Shown: piece by piece, positions 1 to 58,709 of the stretch
Layout of the letters: each line of letters opens with the position of its first letter
Numbering within the stretch: position 1 is the first letter of the stretch
Source of the DNA: Cristatella mucedo
Lineage: Eukaryota; Bryozoa; Phylactolaemata; Cristatellidae
Length of the DNA: 64,000 nucleotides
NCBI GenBank assembly: GCA_009760855.2
Contig: WPIO01000082.1
Coordinates: forward strand, 1,188,501 to 1,252,500
Reading direction: 5' to 3'
The notes under the pieces: generated by a model
Databases searched by the model: none
What the model was told of the DNA's origin: nothing
The model's input: only the letters and a program-made list of their open reading frames with translations
Position numbers and translations under genes: made by a program

Positions 1-429
1 AAAATAATGAACGACAATATGAACTATCTTGGAGTATTCTATTATTCAGAGGTTGATGGATCTGAGCTTCACGACAAAATATGTTACTGCAAAATGCTCC
101 TTTCCACGTCACCAATCGGCACCTAAGACCCGCTGGAGCTCATGCCTTTTGTTATCAATTATTTATATTTTCATTTTTTATTACACTTCATTATCAATAT
201 CAGATGTTTTTCCTAATTCGAGAGTTGCTCGGGAAGTTCTTCTCATCACAGCTGGATCGGTTGCCAGGTGTCAACGTTCTTCTTCACGTTGTTAAAACAT
301 AGAGAAAGAACACTGGAAATTAACAACTTTCAAACTCCGATAGACCAGTTTTCGACTTTTAAGGCCAGAAACATTTACCGAAGTAAAAGTTGTGATAGCT
401 TAATTGTACCTTTATTAACATGAAGCATT
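1..429. other. unannotated left edge
   Basis: Two short overlapping open frames of 73-88 codons lie here on the + strand. They have no recognisable domain and no splice or codon support. I see no gene, RNA or clear transposon. Confidence 0.4.
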
Positions 430-755
430 AGCTCTGCAGGTCCTAGACTGTGGAACTCACCTCCACAATTCTTACGCAACGACATCTACTCTCCAACTGC
501 CGACTGTGGCACATCTTTTTCAGCAGTCCTGAACTGCTACTTCTATGCTACTCACTACCTCACCTGCTCTCCTAACTCTGCTATGCTTCCCACTTTCTCT
601 TTGTTGCGTGAGACGAAGTCTGTTGGCTACCGAATGCGTACCGAAAGCCGCTTAGGCTATGAGTGGGCAATACAAAACTCTCCTGCGTAACACCCACATG
701 GTCTTTATGACTTTGTGGAGTTACTGACAGAGATACATTACATTACATAACATAA
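430..755 (+). mobile_element. LINE family B, 3' end fragment
   Basis: This fragment encodes the tail of a reverse transcriptase ORF (a tract reading like 'LWNSPPQFLRND'). It is followed by the family B 3' end: 'gtaccgaaagccgcttaggc', then 'ctcctgcgtaacacccaca', ending in a gagatacattacattac tail. The same ending recurs at 15450-15733, 17700-17945 and 47213-47395, which defines the family. The copy is 5' truncated and non-coding. Confidence 0.75.
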
Positions 756-1235
756 CAACGATTTTCTTGACTTGTTATTCCTGATAACGGGTATTTTTTA
801 TATTTTAATTGTCGTGGAGCTATTTTGCCGCACTTTTTGACGAAGGGAGGAGCATCATTTGTAGCCTTCTACTTCGAAACCGAAAGGTCTGACTCAGTAT
901 GCCTCAGGGATCAACGTATGCACGTGGTTGTAGTTCACCCCAGAGCTATTTAATTTAGATGTATTCTTTTCATTCGTGAAATTATTGTGAACCAAAAGGC
1001 GTGAATTCGTCAGTTTTCTACTTCTAATGGGAACATTTTATATTTATCAAATTCTGGCCACAAAGGCAAAGTTGTGAAGAACTATGGCTGTATTCATACA
1101 TCCGAGGCATAAGCGAATAAAATGTGACACTTAACAGTAAGAGGCATATAATTAATCTTTATTTTCATACATATTTCCAGGTCACATTGCTGATTTTTTT
1201 GTTTCATACTCTAGTGCACGTTATAGCTCATTTTC
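756..1235. other. no feature seen
   Basis: AT-rich sequence without a recognisable coding region or repeat. Confidence 0.4.
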
Positions 1236-1482
1236 ACTGGCGAAATTATAATATTGCCGCATAATTTGATCTCTTTCTAGGCAACTAAAATAACCTATAA
1301 AGGAAGCATGATACAAAGTTTAGTTGTAACATGCAAAGTGTCAACATGTAAATATGGTTTTTAGTAGCCTGCAAAGTGTCAGCAGGCATAAGCAGACAAA
1401 GAAAATCGTGTGCCTAGAAAGAGATCGGGTTCTCTGAGTGCGCTTTATCGAGTACGTTATTCTTCGTGTTTTTATTATTGCG
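1236..1482. mobile_element. LINE family A 3' ends, two orientations abutting
   Basis: Positions 1236-1405 read like the family A 3' UTR on the minus strand (the alternating 'gcatgcacagtgtcagcatg' style motif, diverged). At 1406-1482 the terminal hairpin-like end 'gtgcctagaaagagatcggg' lies on the plus strand and runs into a TTATT tract. Two 3' ends thus meet, which suggests nested or recombined insertions. Confidence 0.6.
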
Positions 1483-1685
1483 AACGTCGCGGCCTCAGAG
1501 CAAAGGTGAGCGCTGTGGAGGCCTGATGCGGAGGAGGCGTGGCACGGAGGATAGGCGTGGCAGAGAAATGGAAGTGGGGGTGGGGGTTGGGGCACGCGTC
1601 ACGTGCACTTTGCTTCCTCGGAATAAAAAAAGATGCGAGAAAAGATAAACTTTGAGCTTCTTGTAAATTTAGTCAAGTTAGGAGA

Positions 1686-2440
1686 ATGCCGGGTATTCGG
1701 TTCATATAAACTACAGTCACAGTCTTCAAAGGATTTGACGTTAATTCGAAACGTTGCTAAACAATATCAGTCAGAAGAGTTGGTTGTAGAATGCCTAGCT
1801 TGGTAGTAGAGCACAGTTGAGTTAGGCAGGCTAGTGCAAGTGAAAGATCAAACCTGAAAGTGAGTGAAAGCACCTTGAAGCAAAAACAATGATTCTTGGG
1901 AGGTAGTACAGGTCAGCGATAAGTGGTGTAATGTCAAAACTGATGCTCTTAAGACCAACAAGCCAAACTGTACAGTTTTGCACGAAATGTAAGATTCTGA
2001 ACCTGATTCTAGACCTGAACCATTGGCCTAGATCATCAGTGATGTATAGAAATCGAGACGGGATGTCAAAATACACGGACCAATTTTGTATGTAATAAGC
2101 AATCGCTCATTGTAAGCTCACTTTGAAACACGAAACCTAGAATTCGTGCAGATGCGACTGGAGATATCCTGGAAGAGCCGATTTTGAGTGTTTAGCTTTA
2201 CAATTTCCGAGTCACACTGGTTTTGCTCATAACTAGTGCACTGCATTCTGAAAGAAACGTCAGTTGTAAATGATTATCATTCATGTTTTTCATAACTGAC
2301 CAGTTGTTTCCTTAATAATGTTAAATTTATTATATTTAGAGGGTAATATTCTAAATTAATTATTTAATCCTAATAACAATCATGTATTTGATTAAGCGAC
2401 ATAAGAGAACTCAAGCACTTTCTAGGCACATTTTGTTAGT
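1686..2440 (-). mobile_element. LINE family A fragment(s)
   Basis: On the minus strand this stretch reads as diverged C-terminal reverse transcriptase, including the 'HFTPLIADLYYLP' type block that precedes the LINE end. Around 2370-2440 there is a further minus-strand family A terminal sequence ('gattaagcgacataagagaa'). Many stops and indels make it a dead copy. Confidence 0.65.
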
Positions 2441-3760
2441 TAACCTACTACATATTCAAAATACACACCACTGTTAACGAATAGCCAGTATCCAAAACCA
2501 TCTCGTGAGAGAGCCAAGCATATCTTTGCCCAGCGTGGTGATAAAGTGTGCCTGTCGACTTATTAGCCAGATTTAAGACTTCCGGCTACATATAGCCACA
2601 ATGCTTTCGGTCACTAACACAAATAAGGAAGTTTCATAATCTAATCTATTATCATGTATCTCCGTCTGTAAGCTCAAAAAGCAACTAAAACGAGATGGGT
2701 GCAACGTAGGAGAGTTTTCTATAGCATAATCAAGTCATACGCATCTTTTGATGTTCATACCACAGCCAGCAGATTGAATCTCACGCAACAAGGACAAAGT
2801 GCGAAGCCTAGCTTAGTCAGGAGGGAAGTAGTAGTAGCTTGGAAGCAGCAGCTCCGGACAAGCAGCAGGCGGGAGCTCAGGACTGGCAGCAGGCTGCAGT
2901 CGGAAGCAGAAGAGTGGATGCTGTTTCGCACAAATTGCTAAAGTGAACTCCACAAATACTTTTTGTCCCCAACGATCTGTAAGCATTGAAGTAGAGCAAC
3001 TGATTCACTGACCACAGAGAATCTGAGGGTACGAGGAAGCTCAAACTGGTTCAGCTGTTCTGATAGATATGGCCTTACGGGTTAGCGTGCGAACTTTACT
3101 CTGTATCTGCTAGTCAACCGGAAGCGATTGCACCTTCTTCAGCAAAGTAGGCACATGGCTGACCTCTGAGATTTAATAACTAGCTTTGCAGACATATTTA
3201 TTGGCAGCTGCAGTTGCCGCCAACGCTACGAAAGTGACGAATATGGCGGCATAATGGAGGCATGCCTGTTACTTCATTAGGTACAAAGTCATTCCTTCAT
3301 GCGGGGAAAGAAAGCTCAAACGCTTCTATTGTAGTTATAACGACATAACGCCACAACTGTGAGTAAATACAGATAAAAGAAAGCAGTCTGATCAATAATT
3401 TTTCATAACGAACACACAGAAAATAAGATAGTGGCCAACATAATAGGTTAGTGGTATTTATTTGAGCAACGTTTTAGTTACCGGGTAAGACAATAGTAAT
3501 GCCAACTGTTGAAAAAATTGATTATCGTTAAGGCCGCTGTAAACAATATGTAGCCTGCCATATTGATTGCCAATTTTTTATAGTGAATTATTGTGTGGTT
3601 AACTTTGCACTGTGTAAATTCTTAGACCACTCAGCAGTGCTTACAAGGGGCAAAGCAAGCTGACCACGGCCTTAGAAAAGAGGTGTCAATACGACAAGGG
3701 TTTTCTGCTGGCCGACGCCATTGGTCATGCGTCGTGCAGCAATCCTCCTGCAGTGACAGA
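2441..3760. other. region upstream of the PAN-fibrinogen gene
   Basis: No coding region is supported. An open frame at 2699-2941 is low-complexity (repeated agcag/gggag motifs) and looks like chance. Directly upstream of the start codon a weak TATA-like 'ttttttatag' lies near 3573-3582. I cannot define a transcription start from it. Confidence 0.35.
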
Positions 3761-51910
<48,150 letters not shown>

Positions 51911-52166
51911 ATAATTGAAAAACCACTCAGCGTCGTATTATATTCAATGTTAAATATTACTTCGGAATCTTCACTTTTATTGGAATTTAATTCTTTTGAT
52001 GACCACTTTCAATGAACAAAATCGATTTCCACACTCTAATTAATACCTGTATTCCAGACTGCGTAATTGTATCTGGTATTTCAGCTAGTTAGTTCAATCT
52101 CTATCTATTGATTTGTAGTCGTCACAGGTAATTGATTAAAAGTAATAGCAAGGCATCTGATGGATC

Positions 52167-52172
52167 AATAAA
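52167..52172 (+). promoter_or_regulatory. candidate polyadenylation signal of the FReD gene
   Basis: AATAAA lies 257 bp after the stop codon and is the first good match there. Just downstream (about 52183-52237) two imperfect copies of 'aaaatgttgcaatatctgag' occur in tandem. Confidence 0.45.
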
Positions 52173-52404
52173 AAATGTGCATTAAAATGTTGCAATATCT
52201 GAGGCAGGTGCATGAAAATGCTGCAATATCTTAGGCACAAATATGTAAAGAGCTCTCATATTCTTCAATTAAAGGTAGTGCGGTTCTTTTACGTTCTAAT
52301 GTTGCATAAATTATTGTTTTGTCATATTAAAAGTGATACTCCAATTTGTAATGCTTTATTTATGCGTTACAAAATATATAAATTTAAATTTAAATACATC
52401 TAAA

Positions 52405-53225
52405 ACATAGTTATTCACGCAGAGCTTTCAGAGAATTCAATATCTTCCTAGGCAATTCACATATGCTGTAAAGGAAGCACGATCATCGAATTATTAGGTA
52501 TAGCAATCTCAATTTCAGCAAGGAAAACTTGGTTTGAGTTGAAATACATAGCTTAAGCATGCAAATATGGTTAGTGGCATCGTGCACAGTGTCAAGACTC
52601 ATAAGAACACAAAAGACAAATCACGTGGACTCACTAAATACTATGACAAATAGATGAGTTGAAGCTCCTTTTTAAATGTCATTCCGACAGGGTATACCGC
52701 GATGTTAGTCGGTAGTGAGTTTCAGGCTTTTGGAAGCATGAAAACTAAAGTCACAGTCTCCAAAGGATTAGATATTCCTAAGAGATGTAGCTAAACGATT
52801 TTATTCCGAAAAGCTGGTGGTGCAACGCCTATCCTGGATGGGGATAGATCAGAGAGGTAGACTGATGTCAAACAATAGAGGTACAAAAAAGTCAGTGGCC
52901 AAACCTCAAAGTCGATGCATGGCTTGACTGCTAGTCAGTGCAGGTTGGCAAGAAGTGGTGTGATGTGACAGCAGTGAGGCTAACTACAGAAAATCCTAGC
53001 TTCAGTTTTTTGCATAAAACTGTGAGCTCTTGATTGCACAGGCGGGTAAACCAGCAATTACTACTGAATTAAAGGAGTCAAGACTGGTTGACATAAGTGC
53101 ATGGACCAATTTAGATGTAGTTTCAATGTCTAAGCAATCCCAAATTCTAGCAATAGTACGTAACTGAAATTAGGCAGGATCGACTATACAGCTATTTTCT
53201 CTTTTAATGAAAGGTCACTTTGAAA
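52405..53225 (-). mobile_element. LINE family A, 3' half of ORF2 C-terminus
   Basis: A diverged minus-strand 3' end ('agctttcagagaattcaata'), 3' UTR motifs and the thumb region to about 53225. Truncated at 5'. Confidence 0.75.
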
Positions 53226-53234
53226 AAATATACC

Positions 53235-53395
53235 GGGTGGTTTAGCAGCCTCTTTTTTAAAGCAACAGAAGAGCCCTAAAGGCCTGCACAACTGCATGCA
53301 GCTACATGAGATGATCGCCTATCTCAGGGCTCGAACCCACGACCACGAGGCAGAAGTCGTGGAGAGCAAGCGCATCACACCAATTGTGTCCTCAC
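53235..53395 (-). mobile_element. tRNA-derived SINE, diverged S1-like
   Basis: The minus strand has a B-box-like 'cgtgggttcgagccctgaga' and an end segment 'ggctcttctgttgctttaaa' as in S1, but its head and middle differ from the other copies. Confidence 0.55.
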
Positions 53396-54559
53396 AGCTC
53401 ACCTATATTTTACCCAGATAGGATAATCCTGTCTCACCTGAGAGCATCAATGGAGTTAGATCGACTCACCAATTCGGCCTCGTTAGGCATGGAGAACGAT
53501 TCACTTGAACATAATGACTTTCAAACTGGAAGAGACCAGCTTGCCAAATTAAAGGCCAAGAGAATCCTCATAAGTAAAAGCTATGATAGCTATCTTGTAC
53601 CTTTTCTAGAGTTGTTAAGACTTTCTCAACTCGATTTGCCTGCTAGCGTGTTATTTTGCATATTTTCTGTGGTAGAGCAATTTTTCGAGAATTTTTTACG
53701 TGAATAGGGGACCATTTTTAGCTTTGTCCCCTGGCGCCGAAATGCCTTATTACGCCTCTGCGTAGATATGCCCTTCGTGGTCGGCCACATCAGCAACTGG
53801 CGACCAGATAATGAAGCCTGCCTGGCGGACCTCAGCATTGTGCACGCGGAACGGGCGTCATTTAGGAGACTTCGGGCCTTGGACGCCTTTCCGGTTCGGA
53901 AGCTATGTAGTCCCTGGTCCTGAACCAGGAGTCGCTGTTAGTACCCGCGACTGTGGCGGAGCAGGGCTCCAACGGTCAATCAGAGATTTAATGAAATTGT
54001 AACTAGTATAGTATATTTATAGAACTTTTAACTAGTATTGGGTATGACACGATTTCCTGTTCGAGATAACGCCTGACGAGTTACGAATTGCACGTAAGCG
54101 AGTATACAGGCTCACTCGAAGACAAAAGCATAGTGCATCCAGTGTTGATAAACGTGTAAATTTATTTACAGTACAGTTGCCTACCGCTTAATTACGCACC
54201 CGTTTAAGTACGCATCCCGATAGAGTACGCATATTTTCCCCAAAATTTTGGGTTCAGCATTTATTGGTTAAACACGTCACGAATCGTCATTTGGTGCCTG
54301 TTTTGAAGTTTTTTTCGTTTGCCTACTAACCAACTAAGCTCTGTATCCGGTGATCGACCCGCAGTCATCCTAGCTCGTTTAAAAAATCAAACACGTGGTC
54401 AAACCTCTGGCACTTGAAAACTAGCCTTGCACAGATATTCATGGATATTTTTAGTGGCCTAGTTGCTTTTTGGTAGCCCAGCCAAAAGGGAATCTAATCT
54501 GACAGAGACAGAATTACGGAGCAAGTTAAATCTTTGCAAAGCCGCCGTAAAAGACTGCT
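53396..54559. other. unassigned; possible pogo/Tigger-type terminal repeat at 54174
   Basis: A 107-codon plus frame (53384-53707) and a 63-codon frame (53811-54002) are unrecognised. At about 54174-54235 'cagttgcctaccgcttaatt' followed by acgcacccg resembles the end of a pogo/Tigger-like transposon. The opposite end and a transposase were not found. Confidence 0.3.
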
Positions 54560-55570
54560 CCCTATCTTATAAAGGGATCGGACTTGAGGGTAGCTGAAGA
54601 CGCAGTCTTTTGAATGAAGCATTTAAAAGTTAGGTAGCTATCGAAAACGACACCTAAATTTAGAGCACGTGGTGATGGTGGCACAACAGCATCACCTATT
54701 AGAAGGGCGGAGCCTTTTAATTCAGCCACACGCTTACGGTGTCTTGTGAACAGCAGTTCGGTTGTAGCGTTATTTAGTTTCAAGAAATTTTCCGACATCC
54801 AGAATTGAATTTAAGCAATTCAAGCACTCAGTGTATCAGTTGCTACAACCGATTCCGACGATTTAAATGACGAATACATCTGAGTATCGTCAGTAGAAAA
54901 GTGATATCTTATTTCACGGGCCTTTATCACTTTTCCCGGAGGTTCACTATAAATGTAGAACAGCAAGGGACTGAGGACGGACCCTTGAGGGATTTCACAT
55001 GTGACCGGTATTGCAAGTGAGACCTGATCCCACACGACTCGAATTGAACATGATCACACAAGTACGATCTAAACCAGGTCGGTGCCTCATCTGCCAAACC
55101 AATTGATGTTCTAAATCGCTTAAGTAGGACATCGTGATTAATGGTATCGAAAGAAGCTGATAGATCTTGCAGTGCTAGGGAAGTGACCTTCCCACCACTG
55201 TTGGCACTTAGAATGTCTTTGTTAACAAGAAGGAGAGTAGTTACAGTAGAGTGCTGCCTCTTGAATCCCAAATGAAGTTATTCTAACGTTTTATTCCTTT
55301 TAATATGGGAAAACAGCTGCTTGGGCACAATTTTTCAAGAATCTTTGATAAAAAAAGGAAGAAGGGAAACTGGGCGATAGTTTAAAAGGACCTCTGTATC
55401 GTATCCGGGCTTTTCAAGTATCGATCTAACGACTGCTGATTTAAAGGACTTGGGTACGATCCCTTTTTTGAGAGAAGCTATAAAAACTCAGTTACGTCTA
55501 GGCTAAGTTGGTCTGCCAGTGAAGACCGCAGAGATGATGGTATAGGGTCTTCAGGAGATGAGCTACTTTT
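54560..55570 (-). mobile_element. LINE family B, reverse transcriptase part
   Basis: The minus strand encodes RT: 'LALQDLSASFDTINHDVLLK' (motif A region), 'EIPQGSVLSPLLFYIYSEPP', 'YHFSTDDTQMYSSF' (degenerate YADD) and 'ELKGSALLIGDAVVPPSPRA'. These run across overlapping frames 54562-55271. Both ends are missing. Confidence 0.85.
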
Positions 55571-55589
55571 ACTAAAAATAATGATAATA

Positions 55590-56282
55590 ATAACGGACTT
55601 GATAAAGTGCCCTCAGAGAACTCAATCTCTTTCTAGGCTCTTTAACCATCTGCTGCAAAGGTAAATGCAAATAAATGGTGAGTAATATCATGCTTGATGA
55701 ACAACATTAATAACATAGTTAGGGGTGACATGCACAGGATCATTGTGCAAATTTGGTTAGTGGCAGCATGCACAGTGTCAGCACGCATAAGCACATGAAG
55801 GACGAATCACCGGGACCCGCTAAATGCTGTCCTAAATAGGTGCGTTTTAAGTTCTTTTTATCGTGTGGTCAAGTCAGGGGATGCTGTGACGCCAGTCGGG
55901 AGTGAGTTCCAGGCTTTGCGAGCATACAAACTAAATGCACGGTCTTCAAAGGATTCGAGGTTTGTACGAGGTATTGTAAACTGTTAGATTCCGAAAGGCG
56001 GTTGTTACGATGCTTGTTGGCCTGTTGAAAGATTAGATCTGAGAGATAGGCTGGAGCCAAAGAAGGAAGTGACCTAAAAGCGAGCGACAAAACCTTGAAG
56101 TCGATCCGTTGCTTGACTAGAAGCCAGTGCAGGTCGGCGAGAAGTGGTGTGATGTGGCTACTGAAACGTTCACGACAGAAAAACCTAGCTGCGGAGTTTT
56201 GTACCAGCTGTAAGCGCCTGACTGCACATGCCGGTTGGTCAGCAAGCAGTGAGTTACAGAAGTCAGGACGGGGCCTCCTCAT
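55590..56282 (-). mobile_element. LINE family A copy, 3' half, interrupted by the plasmid block
   Basis: A good 3' end ('gataaagtgccctcagagaa'), a 3' UTR, and the C-terminal ORF2 in a 137-codon frame ('ADLHWLLVKQRIDFKVLSLA'). It stops inside the motif gaagtcaggacggg at 56282. The next LINE A bases expected, after a gap of about 18 bp, resume at 61497. The copy was therefore split by the 5.2-kb insertion. Confidence 0.88.
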
Positions 56283-56352
56283 TTCTAATAATAACCTAAT
56301 AATAACTCCATTAACAACAACTTCTAGCCTAACAATGCCTATACAAGGTCTA

Positions 56353-56520
56353 GCCGTGATGGCACACTAGGTAAGGTGGTTGCTTTTGCGACCTCGGTCT
56401 CGAGGTCGTGGGTTCGATTCCTGCGGTTGGCGATCCTTTATCGCCACCGCAAGCGGTGGTGATAGCCGTAAAGGCTCTTCTGTCGCTATACAAAACGAGG
56501 CTGTTTAATCAGCTAGGATT
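56353..56520 (+). mobile_element. tRNA-derived SINE, type S1
   Basis: The best-preserved S1 copy: 'ggcacactaggtaaggtggt' (A box), 'gtcgtgggttcgattcctgc' (B box), body and 'gctgtttaatcagctaggat' end. The polymerase frame starts immediately after it. The bases caagg flank both sides at a few bp distance, a weak hint that it inserted into the plasmid leader. Confidence 0.85.
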
Positions 56521-56523
56521 TAT

Positions 56524-58698
56524 TTATTTATAGCCAAGGACACAACTGAGGAGTTGAAAAGATCAACCCTCATCAACCAAAAAGGCAAACCTATATCTCC
56601 AGCCAAATTTACTTCGCAGTAATTTCAAGACATAACAAGTCTTGACACAGAGGTCAATTTTAAAAATACAGTCACACTTCGAGGCGTGGAAACTAACAGA
56701 CAATTCAAGAGCCTAGAAGCTAACAGACTTTGAGGTAAGGAATTGAGCTAAATCCCATTCATTGTGTGAGACATCGAGACCCGTTCAGTCAGGAAACAAG
56801 CAGGAGATAATTATATAAGCACGAAGGTTAATATACCGAGGAGATATCTTGTTTTCAAAAGCAACGAGTAACTACGAACCGTCAAAAACTCGCACACTAG
56901 AACTTGTATCTGAAATTATTTCAACCCTAGCTAATCATCCGAGAAGCAAAGGTATGAAGGAATTATATTTCTTCAGATACTACGGTGGTAAGTTTGACTT
57001 AAAAGTTATGCTAACTCAATTATACAAACTGCATAAGAAACAGAGAGGTCGAAGACCTACACAAATCTCAGACCACCCACAGAATATTTTCCAATTGGTT
57101 ATCGAAACCAAAATACGCCATTTACTATTTCGAGATTCATACAAGATTATTCCAGCATCCGTAAAGAACCTAGGACTTAAAATACTCAAAGATCCTAACT
57201 ATATGAAAATTGACCTAGACCTCAAAAAGGTCTCCGAAGCATTCATAGCCAAAGAGGTATTCCGGCGAGGCGAAACTGGCAAGAGTATGGACGAACAGTT
57301 ACGACAATATAATATTATAGACACTAAAGTTGTGGCGATTGCTCTCACTAAATTCAGTAGAGGAGTGTCAAGAGCTCTCCAGGTAAAGTTGCCCGCGTCC
57401 GTGTGAATAACTATCAGGACCCTGTCTGTGAATATCTTCAAGAAAGTATTTATAAGCGTCACCATACCAATCATGAGTATGCCTGTAGGTTTAGCCTTGT
57501 CAACTTTCATTAAGCATGGATATATAGGAGGTCGATGTGAAGTATTTCATTCAGGACTCGGTTTCAGCAAAATTCAATATTACGATGTGAAGGGTAGGTA
57601 TAGTGTCTGCATGAAGAAGGACCTACCTTGCGGCAATCCTGTATACGTCAAAGGCTTTGGAGGAAAGACGTTCCAACTCACCAGATTATTCAAGTTGCTG
57701 AAGAAAGTGAGTCTGATAGGGTTCTTTGAAGCTGAGGTGACTACCCCCGAAACTATACACATCCCAGTATTGGGGGTGCATAGGAATAAGAAATTATTAT
57801 TTCCGCTAGGAACCTTCACAGGAGTGTGAAGTTCCATGGAACTTGAATTAGCTTTCGAAATAGGTTACACCATCCGACTCATCGAAGGTTATATTTTCCG
57901 AAGCGGAGCAGTTCTAAGAAAATTCAGTCAAACACTCATTGACCTCAAAGATGAGGCACGTAAAGACGATCCAGCCCGAATTGCTATGAAGTTAGTAGCT
58001 AACAGATTTTCAGGGAAATTCGGAGCCACTTGTTTTCTTACAACAACTTTAATTGTTGATGAGGAGGGGTTAGACCTCTTAGAAAGTTTATACAAGGTTA
58101 AGGCTGTCTTACCAGTCACCGAGGACTTCAATGCAGTGGTGCACGACACTACACCTACGGAAGGAACAGATGTCAGGCGAGATCTACTGAAGCATGCATT
58201 TCATAAAGCTAGTTTACAACTCATAGGAAAAGATACCAATGTAGCACTAGCTGCAGCCATCACCAGACACGCACGATGTGTCCTATACCGGATGATGCCA
58301 GATGTAGTGAAGGCTGGAGGCAAAATGTTATATGTACATACTGACAGAGTTTTTGCTCATATGCCTAACAATCCTGAAGGCACAAAGGTAGGAGAGTTCA
58401 CTTGACCAACTCGAGAGGTTAGAAATAAATTTGTTAGCGCACTTTGTATAGCACCTAAAATTTAATATTATGAAGAGGCCAGAGGTAAGAAAACCTTCAA
58501 AGCTAAAGGAGTTTTTACCACTACTAGGGAATATACATACCAAGCACTAAAGAGTTTAATACTCGATCGAGGTCGGTAGTATTCGAAAACCAAGTGGCCT
58601 TCAAAAGAATTCCTCGAGAGCAAGGATCCGGCATTTCAGTTGAAGATAATGTTGTGAAAATCTACAGTCTGAATGGAAAAAACGGCGATGAATTTTAG
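56524..58698 (+). pseudogene. protein-primed family B DNA polymerase of a mitochondrial linear plasmid
   Basis: Replicates linear plasmids using a terminal-protein primer, in mitochondria. Motifs in order: ExoI 'IVWDIETRS' (56761 on, Trp from TGA); an ExoII-like 'GGKFD' (56984); 'FRDSYKIIP' (57130); 'GGRCEVF' (57527); Pol motif A region with catalytic Asp at 57584 and 'DLPCGNPVYV'; 'GVWSSMELELAFEIGY' (57827 is TGA); motif B at 58001-58021 (Asn-AGA-Phe-Ser-Gly-Lys-Phe-Gly); motif C at 58331-58348 (Tyr-Val-His-Thr-Asp-AGA). One catalytic Asp of motif C is His. In-frame TGA lies at 56731, 56767, 57404, 57827 and 58403. TAA at 56620, 56749 and 58463, a frameshift near 56860 and one near 58575 show decay. 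Under the standard code only pieces of 185, 133 and 189 codons are open. About 720 codons remain, somewhat short of the usual 800-1000. Confidence 0.9.
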
Positions 58699-58709
58699 AG
58701 GGAGAAGTT

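Noticed and set aside
3683-3760. Upstream GTG start of exon 1 frame
   Set aside because: It would put 26 extra residues before the signal peptide; the ATG at 3761 gives a normal leader.
54174-54235. pogo/Tigger terminal repeat
   Set aside because: No inverted partner or transposase found nearby; too weak to call.
56353-56430. Possible tRNA gene (A and B boxes)
   Set aside because: No proper cloverleaf acceptor pairing is visible, and the unit is repeated at 34960 and 58829 with the same non-tRNA body, so it is a SINE.
56524-58698. Polinton/Maverick DNA polymerase
   Set aside because: Polintons carry PolB with integrase, capsid and protease genes and use the standard code. Here the neighbour is a T7-like RNA polymerase and TGA reads as Trp.
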